DNA of 64,000 nt. Source: Pseudonocardia acidicola (lineage in GTDB: Bacteria > Actinomycetota > Actinomycetes > Mycobacteriales > Pseudonocardiaceae). The DNA is taken from the NCBI RefSeq assembly GCF_012911935.1, contig NZ_JAAXLA010000007.1:1-64000 (forward strand), read 5' to 3'. Shown in pieces: positions 1-8,693 of the stretch. Made by a program: the position numbers and the translations under genes. Under the pieces are notes generated by a model. That model ran no database searches. It was not told where the DNA came from and saw nothing but the letters and a program-made list of their open reading frames with translations. Numbering within the stretch: the first letter of the stretch is position 1; each line of letters opens with the position of its first letter.

Positions 1-42
1 ACGCATCACCTGAGCACCTCCCCGCTGAGGTTGTACGCGAGA

Positions 43-92
43 TTGCATGCATGATCAAGACGGCAACGCGCCGCATTAACGCGCTGCTCACG
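43..92 (+). promoter_or_regulatory. Candidate promoter/operator module upstream of the first FAD monooxygenase
   Basis: TTGCATGCA (43-51) sits in the context AGATTGCATGCA and is followed by TTAACG (76-81) and CTCACG (87-92). The same three elements recur before the alpha/beta hydrolase: TTGCATGCAA at 16735-16744, TTAACG at 16777-16782 and CTCACG at 16788-16793. The TTAACG-to-CTCACG distance is identical (11 bp) in both copies. The TTGCATGCA-to-TTAACG distance differs by 9 bp, close to one helical turn. I infer a shared activator or repressor site with a promoter; there is no experimental support. Confidence 0.45.
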
Positions 93-103
93 CCCGCCTG
101 CCA

Positions 104-131
104 GGATCCTCCCGGCCGGACGGGAGGTTCC
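104..131 (+). promoter_or_regulatory. Hairpin enclosing the Shine-Dalgarno of the first FAD monooxygenase
   Basis: CCTCCCG (108-114) pairs perfectly with CGGGAGG (121-127) around a 6-nt loop. GGA (104-106) and TCC (129-131) extend the stem past one mismatch. The 3' arm is the ribosome binding site for the ATG at 133, so the folded leader would hide it. This could be translational control or chance GC complementarity. Confidence 0.4.
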
Positions 132-132
132 G

Positions 133-1260
133 ATGCGCAGAACAGCCGAGGTGGCGGGCGCGGGGCTGGGCGGGCTCGCGGTTGCCACAGCGCTCGCCCT
201 GCGGGGCTGGCAGGTGCGGGTACACGAGCGGGCAACCGAGTTGCGGATGTTCGGTGCGGGCATCTGGCTGTGGGAGAACGGCCTGCGCTCGTTGCGCCTG
301 ATCGGGGCGGACGAACAGGCGATCCGCGGGGCCACGCGCATCAAGGAATGGGCGGTCGTGGACCAGCACGGCCACGACATGTTCCGCCGCGGCTTCACCG
401 ACGACGACAAGATGGTCCTGCCGGTGCGCGCCGACCTCTACCAGGCGTTGATCGACGCAGCGCGGTCCGCCGGAGTCGAGATCGTCACCGAGTCCCTGGT
501 CGCCGACGCCGAGCCGGAGGGCGTCCTCGTCCTCGCCGACGGCACCCGGCTGCCCGCCGATCTGGTCGTGGCTGCGGACGGTGCGTACTCCCGGATCCGG
601 GAGTCGCTGCAGCTGACCGACAAGATCTCCTACCTGCGGGAGGGCTACATCCGGCTGCTGGTACCCAGGAAGCCGGGCGACGAGGCATCGGTGATCACCG
701 AGGCCTGGCACGGCTCGCGCCGGCTCCTGTACTGCCCGTCCTCGGACGAGCAGCACTACGTCGCCTTCTCCTGCCCGGTGGACGACCGCCGGGGCCGGTC
801 CGTGCCGGTCGACAAGGACAGCTGGGCCGAGACCTTCCCGACGTTCTCCGAGATCATCGACCGGATCGGCGAGGACGGGCGATGGGACCGCGGCATGACC
901 GTCCGGTGCCGGGCCTGGTCGGAGGGCAAGGTTGTGCTGGTCGGCGACGCGGCCCACGCGCAGGCCCCCAACCTCGGCCAGGGCGCGAACATGACCTTCA
1001 CGAACGCCGTTTCGCTGGCCGCCGCGGTGAGCGGGGATCGCGACGTGGTGCCGGCGTTGCGGGCCTGGGAGGACCGCGAGCGCGCGCTCACCGATCACGT
1101 GCAGCGGTGGAGCCACGGCTACGGGTGGATCGTCAGCATGTGGCCTGAGCACCTCTCGGACAGCCGGACGAAGTTCCTGCAGTTCGCGACGGCCATCCCG
1201 TGGGTGGACAAGCAACTGAACCGCGCGGCTCGGCACCTGCCGGTCGGGGACGCGTCGTGA
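133..1260 (+). CDS. FAD-dependent aromatic-ring monooxygenase (class A, NicC/HpxO-like)
   Basis: This 375-aa protein has the three fingerprints of group A flavoprotein hydroxylases: the Rossmann GAGLGG at residues 9-14, the AADG motif ending near 150 with SRIRES after it, and GDAAHA at 271-276 followed by GQGAN. Such enzymes use NAD(P)H and O2 to hydroxylate an activated ring, for example 6-hydroxynicotinate or urate; the substrate here is unknown. The ATG at 133 follows GGGAGG with good spacing. The Rid gene starts inside the stop codon, so the two are coupled. A close paralog lies at 9183-10313 on the other strand, and a molybdenum hydroxylase cluster lies nearby. Family assignment is firm; substrate is not. 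Confidence 0.88.
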   Translation: MRRTAEVAGAGLGGLAVATALALRGWQVRVHERATELRMFGAGIWLWENGLRSLRLIGADEQAIRGATRIKEWAVVDQHGHDMFRRGFTDDDKMVLPVRADLYQALIDAARSAGVEIVTESLVADAEPEGVLVLADGTRLPADLVVAADGAYSRIRESLQLTDKISYLREGYIRLLVPRKPGDEASVITEAWHGSRRLLYCPSSDEQHYVAFSCPVDDRRGRSVPVDKDSWAETFPTFSEIIDRIGEDGRWDRGMTVRCRAWSEGKVVLVGDAAHAQAPNLGQGANMTFTNAVSLAAAVSGDRDVVPALRAWEDRERALTDHVQRWSHGYGWIVSMWPEHLSDSRTKFLQFATAIPWVDKQLNRAARHLPVGDAS

Positions 1261-1691
1261 CCGGCGACGGAGGCGCGGCCATCACGGGCATGAGCCCGCG
1301 CAAGTCGATCCGGGACGTGCCGGGCACGCCGCCCCCGTTCCGGCCGTACTACTCCACTGCGGTGCGCGTCTCCGCCGGGGACCTGCTCTACATCTCCGGA
1401 CAGGTCGCCTGGGACGACCAGGGGCGCGTGGTGGGCGTCGGGGACGGACCGGCCCAGGCCCGCCAGGCCTTCGACAACGTCGGCCGGATCCTGGCCGCGC
1501 ACGGTGCGAGTTGGCAGGACCTGCTCAAGGTGACGGTGTTCGTGACCGACTTCGGCTGGTTCGACGAACTGAGCGCGCTGCGCGAGCGCCTGTTCCCGGC
1601 TCACGGTCCGGCCAGCACGATCGTTCAGGTGGCGGGGCTCGTGCAGCCGGAACTGCTGATCGAGGTCGAAGCCGTCGCGGTGGTCGGATGA
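1257..1691 (+). CDS. RidA/YjgF/UK114 family protein lacking the canonical Arg
   Basis: The single Rid domain ends in IEVEAVAVVG, the family's usual last strand. GTG at 1257 overlaps the monooxygenase stop by 4 bp; ATG at 1290 is the alternative start. Archetypal RidA hydrolyses reactive enamine/imine intermediates and uses an Arg in a PARS motif. Here that segment reads GPASTIVQVAG, so the Arg is missing. This places it among the Rid1-7 or RutC-like groups that often sit in N-compound catabolic operons. It may process an imine or carbamate made by the upstream monooxygenase. Length is about 144 residues from the GTG start. Confidence 0.85.
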   Translation: MTGDGGAAITGMSPRKSIRDVPGTPPPFRPYYSTAVRVSAGDLLYISGQVAWDDQGRVVGVGDGPAQARQAFDNVGRILAAHGASWQDLLKVTVFVTDFGWFDELSALRERLFPAHGPASTIVQVAGLVQPELLIEVEAVAVVG

Positions 1692-1999
1692 GCGGCCACT
1701 GCGGGCTCTGCCCGGACGCGGACGGCGCGCTTCCGAACTGGCCGGTCCCGGCATCGACGCCGTCGGATGGGTCGCCGGCGTGCTGCGCGGTTACGAGGTC
1801 CCGGGCTGGCTGGCGCTGTTCCCGCGCCGGCACGCCGACTCCGCGAACGCCCTGTCCGACGACGAGGCGGACGGCCTGGGCCGGGCGCTGCGGCGGTCCA
1901 GCGAGGCGATCCGGCCGGAGAGACATGCTGCGTGATCCCGGGGCGGCCCACGAGGTCGCCGCCCGGGCCGGCGCGCTGCTCCTCGAACGGGGGCCATGA
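1688..1999 (+). pseudogene. Degenerate HIT-like protein gene (frameshift and internal deletion)
   Basis: ATG at 1688 overlaps the Rid stop and begins MSGHCGLCPDADGALPNW. From about 1741 the HIT-like sequence continues in a different frame, with GWLALFPRRHA and a following helix, stopping at 1933-1935. A plausible C-terminal segment (LRDPGAAHEVAARAGALLL) resumes in the first frame and ends at 1999. The histidine triad is absent, which fits an internal deletion. The first frame alone would give a low-quality 103-aa ORF. A sequencing error could explain the frameshift but not the missing catalytic core. Confidence 0.5.
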
Positions 2000-2013
2000 G
2001 CCTGCTCCCCGCG

Positions 2014-2078
2014 ACCGCCGAACGGGACCTCGCGACTGATCCGGCACGGCCGTACCACGGCCAGGTCCCGTTCGGTGG
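2014..2078. terminator. Bidirectional terminator between convergent genes
   Basis: CCGAACGGGACCT (2018-2030) is the exact reverse complement of 2063-2075. A second hairpin, GGCCGT/ACGGCC with a 3-nt loop (2048-2062), is nested inside the loop. It lies between the convergent ends of the HIT remnant and the second Rid gene. No T-tract is present, as is common in high-GC actinobacteria. Confidence 0.6.
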
Positions 2079-2087
2079 CCGCAGATC

Positions 2088-2486
2088 TCAACCGGGGATA
2101 CCGGCGACCGCCTCGATCTCCACCAGCATGCCGGGGACGGCGAGTGCGCTGACCTCCACCAGCGTGCTGGCCGGATAAGCCGAGCCGAAGTACTCCCGAC
2201 GGATGTCGTTGACCTTCTGGCGGTCGTCGACGTCGGTCAGGTACACGGTCACCTTGAGCACGTCCGCGAAGCTCGCACCGGCGTGTTCGAGAGCCTTGGC
2301 CAGGTTGACGTGCACCTGACGCGCCTGGGCGACCACGTCACCCTCGCCGACGAGCCGATCGTTCTCGTCGAGCGGGGCGACCCCGGACACGAACAGCAGG
2401 TCCCCGAAGCGCACCGCGTCCGTGTAGTGGCTGAGCGGCGTCGGCAGCCCCGGCACCCGCATCTCCACTCGCTGCTTGGCACTCAT
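2088..2486 (-). CDS. RidA/YjgF/UK114 family protein, second copy
   Basis: This 132-aa Rid protein is the last gene of the leftward molybdenum hydroxylase operon. The ATG at 2486 overlaps the stop of the CoxE-like gene (ATGA) and follows a purine-rich AGAGGAATGCAGG, so it is preferred to the longer open frame upstream. As in the first Rid gene the PARS-type motif is PAST, so the classical catalytic Arg is absent. The C-terminus LVEIEAVAGIPG is typical. Two divergent Rid proteins flanking one monooxygenase/Mo-hydroxylase system suggest different steps, or duplication with the monooxygenases. Confidence 0.87.
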   Translation of the reverse strand: MSAKQRVEMRVPGLPTPLSHYTDAVRFGDLLFVSGVAPLDENDRLVGEGDVVAQARQVHVNLAKALEHAGASFADVLKVTVYLTDVDDRQKVNDIRREYFGSAYPASTLVEVSALAVPGMLVEIEAVAGIPG

Positions 2487-3736
2487 CCTGCATTCCTCTC
2501 GTCGTCGTCGAACGTGCTGCGGACCGGCCGCGGCCGATCGCGCATGCCCTCCAGATGGGCGACGACCGCGGTGAGCGACTCGACGGTGGAGAAGTCGAGG
2601 TAGTCGTCGAGGAACGGCCACACCGTCCGGAGCCCGCCCACCTGCGGGCGGTAGCCGGTCGCGGCCGCGTGCGGGTCCAGCCAGACCAGCCGGCCCACCT
2701 GCCGGTGCAGTCGGGCTGCCTCGCGCGCCAGGAGATCGGCGTCACCGACGTCCCAGCCGTCGCTGAGCACGATCGCGGTCGTGCTCGGCGCGAGTGCACC
2801 GCGGGCCTCCAGCTCACCGGTGAACCCGTGCAGGCAGTGACCGATCCGGGTGCCGCCCGCCAGCGACACCGAGCGGTGCTCCAGCCAGGCCAGCGCGGGG
2901 CGCAGCGGCATGCGACGGAACACGTCGGTCACCAGCGTCACCTCCACATTGAAGATCGCGCACTCGACCGAGCGGACCGCCTTGGTCAGGGCCTGCACGA
3001 ACGCCAGGAAGAACGGCGTGTACGGCTGCATGGACGTACTCAGGTCGCAGAGCACCACCAGGCGTGCCCGCTCCCGGCGCTTCCTGGTCCGCCGCAGGTC
3101 GGCGACCTCCCCGCCATAGCGCAAGTTGTGCCGCAGGCTGTCGCGCAGGTCGACGAGGTCACCGCGGCTGTCCGGGCGGCGCCGGCGGCTGCGGGCGGTC
3201 CCCAGCGCGCGGGCGCACCGGCGGGCCAGCTCCTCGATCCGGCGGTCCCGGTCCGGGACCGCCGCCGACACCCGCCGGCCGGTGCCGGTGCTGCTCCAGG
3301 TCGCCCGCCGGGTCCAGCCGTCCACCCGGCGCTCCCCGCTCCCTGCCGCAGTGCCGCCGGCCGCGTCCGGGCGGCCCTCACCGGCCGCCTCGTCGTCCCC
3401 GCCACCGGACTCGTCGACAAGCCCCCGTTCCTCGGGCGCCCGGACGGACCAGAAGACCCCGAACACGACGTCAACGACCGCGGCCTCCTCGACCGACGCG
3501 GCCAGGCTGCTGCGCAGCGCGACCTGCAGATCCTCCCGCCGCTCCAGGGCGACAGTGGCGGCAGCGCGGACGGCGCGCAGCACGGCCGACAGCGGCGCGG
3601 GGACGCCGACGTCGCGCAGCAACGCAGCGAACAGCGCGACGTCGTGGTCGAGGTCCCCGGTTCGTTGCCGGCGCCGATCACGCGCGGCGGCAACGAGCGG
3701 GTGCGGTGCGAGCGCGCGTGGACGGTCAGGCGTCAC
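2483..3736 (-). CDS. coxE: CoxE-like VWA-domain protein
   Basis: The 417-aa protein has a C-terminal von Willebrand A domain with a MIDAS core: DLSTS near residue 235, the GGTRIG segment near 295 and LSDGWD near 325. The N-terminal half is a helical Cox-family region with an acidic, Gly-rich linker. CoxE works with the CoxD AAA+ ATPase in maturing the CODH/xanthine-dehydrogenase type molybdenum enzyme, for example active-site sulfuration or copper loading in Oligotropha. It starts 4 bp downstream of the AAA+ gene stop and overlaps the Rid gene by 4 bp. It probably matures the enzyme encoded just upstream in the operon. Confidence 0.85.
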   Translation of the reverse strand: MTPDRPRALAPHPLVAAARDRRRQRTGDLDHDVALFAALLRDVGVPAPLSAVLRAVRAAATVALERREDLQVALRSSLAASVEEAAVVDVVFGVFWSVRAPEERGLVDESGGGDDEAAGEGRPDAAGGTAAGSGERRVDGWTRRATWSSTGTGRRVSAAVPDRDRRIEELARRCARALGTARSRRRRPDSRGDLVDLRDSLRHNLRYGGEVADLRRTRKRRERARLVVLCDLSTSMQPYTPFFLAFVQALTKAVRSVECAIFNVEVTLVTDVFRRMPLRPALAWLEHRSVSLAGGTRIGHCLHGFTGELEARGALAPSTTAIVLSDGWDVGDADLLAREAARLHRQVGRLVWLDPHAAATGYRPQVGGLRTVWPFLDDYLDFSTVESLTAVVAHLEGMRDRPRPVRSTFDDDERNAG

Positions 3737-3739
3737 GGC

Positions 3740-4678
3740 TCACCCCAGGCCGTCCGGCAGCAGACCGAACTCCCGGTACACGTCCTCGCCGTCGCGGCCC
3801 AGGAACGCCGCGATGTCGTCCGCGTCCTTGAGCAGGCACCCGACGGTGTCCTCCACCCGCGCGCGGTCGAGGTCGGTGGCGCCGAAGAGCGTCAGGGCGC
3901 GCAGCCAGTCGAGCGTTTCGGAGACGCCGGGCGCCTTGCGGTAGTGGCCGCCACGCAGCCTCTGCACGAACAGGCAGCCGCGCTGCACCAGCCGCTCGGA
4001 CGCCCGCGGAAGGCGCGTCCGCACGATCTCGATCTCGCGCTCCGGGCTGGGGAACCCGATCCAGTGGTAGAGGCAGCGCCGGCGGAGCGCGTCGGACAGC
4101 GCCCGGGTCCGGTTCGCGGTGAGCACGATCGTGGGCCGCCGGGTGGCCCGGATCGTCCCGATCTCGGGAATGGTCACCTGGAACTGCGACAGCACCTCGA
4201 GCAGCAGCGCCTCGAATTCCTCGTCGGCCCGGTCCACCTCGTCGACGAGCAGCAGCACCGGCCGCTCCGCGTCGTCACCACCCGGCCAGATCGCCTCCAG
4301 CAGCGGCCGGCGGAGCAGGAACTCCGGCGAGAAGATCCGCGACCGCAGCCCGCTGCCGGCCAGGCCCTCGGCCTCGCTGATCCGGATGTCGAGCAATTGC
4401 CGGGCGTAGTCCCACTCGTAGAGCGCGTGGTGGGCCGACAGCCCCTCGTAGCACTGCAACCGTACGAGCCGGGCCCCCTGGACCGCCGCGAGCGCCTCGG
4501 CCACGGCGGTCTTGCCGACCCCGGGCTCCCCCTCCAGGAGGACGGGGAGCTCGAGGCGCCGGGCGAGGTGCAGCACGGTGGCCAACGGCCGGTCGGCGAC
4601 GTAGTGCTCCCCGGCCAGCGCCGTGGTGAGCTCCCGGACCGGATCGGCGTCGAGCTCGGCGGTGGTCACCTCAGCCAT
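3740..4678 (-). CDS. coxD: CoxD-like MoxR-family AAA+ ATPase
   Basis: The 312-aa protein has a Walker A GEPGVGKT, Walker B LLLVDEVDRAD, and the later LTANRTR sensor segment typical of MoxR ATPases. ATG at 4678 (MAEVTTAELDADPV) is chosen over a longer frame because it overlaps the FeS-subunit stop. In carboxydotrophs CoxD is a membrane-associated chaperone that helps build the metal centre of the large subunit. Pairing with CoxE immediately downstream supports the same job here. I cannot tell whether the partner enzyme needs a Cu-S-Mo centre. Confidence 0.88.
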   Translation of the reverse strand: MAEVTTAELDADPVRELTTALAGEHYVADRPLATVLHLARRLELPVLLEGEPGVGKTAVAEALAAVQGARLVRLQCYEGLSAHHALYEWDYARQLLDIRISEAEGLAGSGLRSRIFSPEFLLRRPLLEAIWPGGDDAERPVLLLVDEVDRADEEFEALLLEVLSQFQVTIPEIGTIRATRRPTIVLTANRTRALSDALRRRCLYHWIGFPSPEREIEIVRTRLPRASERLVQRGCLFVQRLRGGHYRKAPGVSETLDWLRALTLFGATDLDRARVEDTVGCLLKDADDIAAFLGRDGEDVYREFGLLPDGLG

Positions 4679-5243
4679 CGGCGACCGGGGCCCCGACGGG
4701 CCGCATGGTCTCCGCGGCCTCCATCGCGGCATCGACGATGTGCTGGTAGCCCGTACAGCGGCACATGTTGCCCGCGATCGCCTTGCGGACATCCTCACGC
4801 GTGGGTTCGGGATTGTCCTCGAGGTAGTCCTTGAGCACCATCAACATCCCGGGCGTGCAGAACCCGCACTGGAGTGCATGGCACTTGTGGAACGCGGCCT
4901 GCAGCGGATGCAGGTCCGCGTCCTGCGCTCCGAGCGCGTCGAGTGGCCGGTAGACGCCCGCCAGGCTCTGGGTGGTGATGTGCTCCAGCGGCGCGACCCG
5001 CTGCGGTGACAGGCCCTCCACTGTGGTCACACTGCGCCCGGCGACCTGCAGCGCCAGCACGTTGCAGGACTTGACGATGTCGCCGTCGACCTCGACCGAG
5101 CAGCACCCACAGCGCGCCTCCAGGCAACCGTTGTGTGTGCCGGTGAAACCCGCGACGTCGCGGATGAACTCCAGCAGCAAGGTGCGCTCGTCGATCTCCG
5201 CGGTGACGTCCCGGCCGTTGATGGTGATCGTGATGGTCTGCAC
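4671..5243 (-). CDS. Molybdenum hydroxylase 1, [2Fe-2S] subunit (CoxS-like)
   Basis: The 190-aa protein carries two [2Fe-2S] clusters. The plant-ferredoxin-type N-terminal cluster uses C40, C45, C48 and C60, in GCLEARCGCC and VKSC. The helical C-terminal cluster uses CGFC and CRC. GTG at 5243 lies 2 bp after the FAD-subunit stop and behind GGGAGC, so it is preferred to the much longer open frame. The extra Cys in CGCC, where most homologs have CGAC, is unusual. It passes electrons from the Mo centre to FAD. Confidence 0.9.
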   Translation of the reverse strand: MQTITITINGRDVTAEIDERTLLLEFIRDVAGFTGTHNGCLEARCGCCSVEVDGDIVKSCNVLALQVAGRSVTTVEGLSPQRVAPLEHITTQSLAGVYRPLDALGAQDADLHPLQAAFHKCHALQCGFCTPGMLMVLKDYLEDNPEPTREDVRKAIAGNMCRCTGYQHIVDAAMEAAETMRPVGAPVADG

Positions 5244-5245
5244 GC

Positions 5246-6115
5246 TCAGCTCCCGCTCTGGTCCTTGGCCCGGTCGTGGGCCCGCGCGATCGCGCGGGCC
5301 ACGAGCACTCCGACGAGTTCCCGCTGGTAACGGCGTAGCGGGGTGGTGGCGAGCTCCTCGGGGAGGACCTCGGCAGCGGCCCGCCGGCCGATCTCGGTGA
5401 CCGCGGCATCGGTGAGCGGGCCGTCGGCGACCCCGGGGACGAGCACCGGAGCCGGGTGCACCGCCCCGACCACCACCCGCGCGTCCGCGACCGCCCCGTC
5501 GTCGCCGAGTCGCAGCGCACAGCACGCTGAGACCAGCGCGGCGTCGAACACCCGGTAGCGGAACTTCTCGAAGCCGACTGCGGAGAACGCGGTCCGCCGC
5601 GGGAACCGGATCGTGGTCAGGATCTCGTCGGGACGCAGAACGGTGCCCCCGGCCGAGTCGAAGAACTTCGACGCCGGAATCGTCCGCCCGCCCCCGGGCC
5701 CGACGGTGACCAGCTCGGCGCCGAGCCCGACCACCAGCGTGAGCATGTCGAAGCGCGGCTCGGCCGCGCACAGCGCCCCGCCGAGGGTGCCCATGGTGCG
5801 CACCGGCCGGTCGGCCAGGTCGCCGGCCACCGCGGCGATCTCGGCGTGCCAGCCCGCGAGATCGGTTGCCCCGGCAAGAGCGGCGTACGTCGTCGCCGCA
5901 CCGACCTCGAGGGCACCGGAATCGGTGTAGCGCCAGCCCCGTAGGCCCGGCAACCCGGCGAGGGACACCAGCGCGGCAGGCCGGGCGAGGCGCTCCTTCA
6001 TGGCCAGCAGCAGGGTCTGGCCACCGGCGATCACCCGGGCGTCCGGCCCGTGCTGCTCGAGCAGGCTCACCGCCTCGCTCAGCCCGCTCGGGGTGTGGAA
6101 GGTGAAGGGCTTCAC
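5246..6115 (-). CDS. Molybdenum hydroxylase 1, FAD subunit (CoxM-like)
   Basis: This 289-aa FAD-binding subunit of the xanthine dehydrogenase family has the AGGQTLL pyrophosphate-binding motif (residues 31-37) and the second motif TLGGALCAAEP around 113. The ATG at 6115 overlaps the large-subunit stop, so expression is coupled. It takes electrons from the FeS subunit and passes them to an acceptor such as a quinone. The second FAD motif differs from those in the two later enzymes (AEADYASDPP type), so this trimer is a distinct lineage. Confidence 0.9.
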   Translation of the reverse strand: MKPFTFHTPSGLSEAVSLLEQHGPDARVIAGGQTLLLAMKERLARPAALVSLAGLPGLRGWRYTDSGALEVGAATTYAALAGATDLAGWHAEIAAVAGDLADRPVRTMGTLGGALCAAEPRFDMLTLVVGLGAELVTVGPGGGRTIPASKFFDSAGGTVLRPDEILTTIRFPRRTAFSAVGFEKFRYRVFDAALVSACCALRLGDDGAVADARVVVGAVHPAPVLVPGVADGPLTDAAVTEIGRRAAAEVLPEELATTPLRRYQRELVGVLVARAIARAHDRAKDQSGS

Positions 6116-8622
6116 AGCAGCAGGTCTCCTTCATCCGACGCGGTCGGGGCAGGCCATTCCCCGGCCGAGCGCGGGCCGGTGAACTCGGGCATGTCGTCGG
6201 GGTATCGGAAGCTCGCCATCCCCCGCCGCTCCTTCTCGCGCAGCGCGAGCAGCATCCGGTCCGGGGTGATCGGCAGCGCGGTGAAGCGGACGCCGGTCGC
6301 GTCGTACACGGCGTTGCCGATGGCCGCCGGCACCGGCCCGGTGCCGGATTCCCCCGCGCCCTTCTGCCCGCCCGGGATCGTCACTGACGGGGCCGGGATC
6401 TCGTACATCTTGGTCAGCTCGGGCAACTCGGGGGCGTAGGGCGCCTGGTAGTCCTTGAAGCTGGCGTTGAGCATGTGACCCTGCTCGTCGTAGGCGTAGT
6501 CCTCGCCCAGCGCCATCCCGATGCCCATCAGGAACCCGCCCTGGTGCTGACCCTCGACGATCAGCGGGTTGATCACCACACCGGTGTCGTGCGCCATCGC
6601 GTAGTCCACCACCGTGATGCGTCCGGTGTCGGGGTCGACCCGGACGTGCGCGGCGTGCGCAGCGCCCGAATACGTCACGCTGAGGTTGCCCGACCCGTCG
6701 GAGGCCTCCCGCTCGGTAGGCGTGTCGTAGGTGGCCACCGACTCCAACGTCGGCTCGAACCCGGGCGGCAGCTGGTGCGTGCGATACGCGGCGTACCCGG
6801 CCAGATTCTCCAGGTACAGCCCGGTGTCCGGGAGGCCGCGCACGTGCACGCGATCGTTGCCCGTCTCCAGGTCCTCCGGGTTGGCCTCGAGCACGTGTGC
6901 CGCGATGGCGACCACCTTCTCGCGCAGCCGCTCCGCAGCCTGCCGGCATGCGGTGCCGAGCACGGCAGCGGCCCGGCTGGCGAACGTGCCGAGCCCGAAG
7001 GGCGAGGTCGCGCTGTCGGGCTGGGCGAGAGCCACCTTCTCGAAACCCACACCCAGCACGTCGCTGACGATCTGCGCCAGGAACGTCGCATGGCCCTGGC
7101 CGTGCGAGACATCGCTGGAGAAGATCGTCACGGTGCCGTCGGTCTCCAGCCGCAGCCGCACCGCGGACAGGTCGGTGTCGAACGACGGGTGCCGGCAGCT
7201 CGTGTACTTCATCGAGACCGCGAGGCCGACGCCCTCGAACGGGACGGGTTCGGCCTTCTTCTGCTTCCAGCCGATCGCCTCGGCGCACTGGTGCAGGCAC
7301 TCGTGGATCGAGGTGCTGTCGACCACCTGACCCATCGGGGTCCGGAACGGGAAGGTCTCCGGCCGGAGCACGTTGCGCGACCGCAGCTCCAACGGGTCCA
7401 TCCCCAGCTGCTCGGCCGCGAGGTCGACCAGCTGTTCCTTGGCCCAGATGGTCTGCGGGATGCCGAAACCGCGCAGCGGGCCGCCCGGCGCGGTGTTGGT
7501 GTGCACGATGTCGGCGTCGACGTGGATGTTCGGAATCGGGTACGGCAACATGCCGACATTGGTGCCGATGTGCACGACCTGGTTGCCCCACAGCGACTGC
7601 GCGCCGCAGTTGTGCACGACGTAGTCGCGGTACCCGATGATCCGCCCGTCCTGCTTGCAGAACAGCTCGGCGTAGCGCACCTGGCCGTTGCGCGCGGTCC
7701 CCGCCCGGAAGATCTCTCCGCGGCCGAGCACCAGGTGCACCGGACGGCCGAGCTGCATGGAGAGCACCGAGGCGATCACCTCGTGGGCGAACATCTGGGC
7801 CTTCGACCCGAATCCCGCGCCGACCTCCGGGACGATCACCCGGACCCGGTTGCGCGGGATCTGCAGCGTGTCGGCCAGGATGTCGCGCACCATGAAGATC
7901 GACTGAGTCGACGAGTAGATGGTGAGCACGCCGGTGAACGAGTCATAGCTGGCCACGCAGCCGTGCGGGTCCAGCGCCGCCCCCGCCTGCCGGTTGGTGC
8001 TGAACCGCTGCCGCACCACGATGTCGGCATCGGCCTCGGCGGCCTCGATGTCCCCGACCCGCACCCGGTAGCGGTCGAAGATGTTGCCCTCGCCGAACTC
8101 GTAGTTGATCCCCTCCTGGATCAGCGGGGCGTCGGGTCGCAGCGCCTGCTCCGGGTCGACCACGACCGGCAACTCGTCGTAGTCGACCTCGATCATCTCC
8201 AGCGCGTCCAGCGCCTCATGCTTGCTGTCCGCGACGACGGCGGCGAGCTCCTGCCCCTCGTAGAGGATCTTGTCGGTGGCGAAGGGGAAGTGATCGCCGA
8301 CCAGCAGATCCTGCATCATGTCGCCCCACGGCTTGATCTTGCCGAGGAGGTCCTGGCCGCACAGCGCGCCGCGCACGCCAGGCTGCTGCAGCGCCTTCGA
8401 CAGATCGACCCCGTTCAGCCGGGCGTGCGCCGTCGTGCTGCGCAGGATCTTGGCGTAGAGCATGCCGGGCAGGCGGATGTCATCGATGAAGCGGGCGGTC
8501 CCGGTGAGCAGGGCCAGGTCCTCGGTCCGGGGCACCGAACGACCCACAAGCTTGTTCCCGGAACGGTGCTCCCGGGCGCCTGGACCGACGTGCTGGTCCG
8601 GCAGTGGCAACGTCTCAGTCAT
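6112..8622 (-). CDS. Molybdenum hydroxylase 1, large Mo-pterin subunit (CoxL-like)
   Basis: The 836-aa subunit binds molybdopterin cytosine dinucleotide, as judged from family membership. Visible motifs are VGAGFGSKAQMF, GGPLRGFGIPQTIW in the substrate-pocket region, and GAGESGTGPVPAAIGNAV, which holds the catalytic Glu. It lacks the AYxCSFR loop of true form I CO dehydrogenase, so hydroxylation of an N-heterocycle or aldehyde is more likely than CO oxidation. ATG at 8622 follows GAGAGGCG and is preferred to the upstream frame. It leads the L-M-S-D-E-Rid part of the operon. Confidence 0.9.
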   Translation of the reverse strand: MTETLPLPDQHVGPGAREHRSGNKLVGRSVPRTEDLALLTGTARFIDDIRLPGMLYAKILRSTTAHARLNGVDLSKALQQPGVRGALCGQDLLGKIKPWGDMMQDLLVGDHFPFATDKILYEGQELAAVVADSKHEALDALEMIEVDYDELPVVVDPEQALRPDAPLIQEGINYEFGEGNIFDRYRVRVGDIEAAEADADIVVRQRFSTNRQAGAALDPHGCVASYDSFTGVLTIYSSTQSIFMVRDILADTLQIPRNRVRVIVPEVGAGFGSKAQMFAHEVIASVLSMQLGRPVHLVLGRGEIFRAGTARNGQVRYAELFCKQDGRIIGYRDYVVHNCGAQSLWGNQVVHIGTNVGMLPYPIPNIHVDADIVHTNTAPGGPLRGFGIPQTIWAKEQLVDLAAEQLGMDPLELRSRNVLRPETFPFRTPMGQVVDSTSIHECLHQCAEAIGWKQKKAEPVPFEGVGLAVSMKYTSCRHPSFDTDLSAVRLRLETDGTVTIFSSDVSHGQGHATFLAQIVSDVLGVGFEKVALAQPDSATSPFGLGTFASRAAAVLGTACRQAAERLREKVVAIAAHVLEANPEDLETGNDRVHVRGLPDTGLYLENLAGYAAYRTHQLPPGFEPTLESVATYDTPTEREASDGSGNLSVTYSGAAHAAHVRVDPDTGRITVVDYAMAHDTGVVINPLIVEGQHQGGFLMGIGMALGEDYAYDEQGHMLNASFKDYQAPYAPELPELTKMYEIPAPSVTIPGGQKGAGESGTGPVPAAIGNAVYDATGVRFTALPITPDRMLLALREKERRGMASFRYPDDMPEFTGPRSAGEWPAPTASDEGDLLL

Positions 8623-8693
8623 TCCACGCCTCTCGTCGTCGCCCCGTGGGTCCGGTGACCGACCCACAGGGAGGCAGCATCAGCAGATCGGAC

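Noticed and set aside
51..1236. Long open frames on both strands overlapping the first FAD monooxygenase
   Set aside because: They are Arg/Pro/Gly-rich out-of-frame readings of a high-GC gene without any domain pattern.
2555..4834. A 759-codon rightward frame over the CoxD/CoxE genes
   Set aside because: It lacks any recognisable domain and is antisense to two well-supported genes.
6112..8622. True CO dehydrogenase (form I CoxL)
   Set aside because: The AYxCSFR active-site loop is absent; GGPLRGFGIPQ is found instead, so CO oxidation is not supported.
6475..8658. A 727-codon rightward frame over the molybdenum large subunit
   Set aside because: Antisense shadow with His/Arg/Asp-rich low-quality sequence; the leftward frame has all family motifs.
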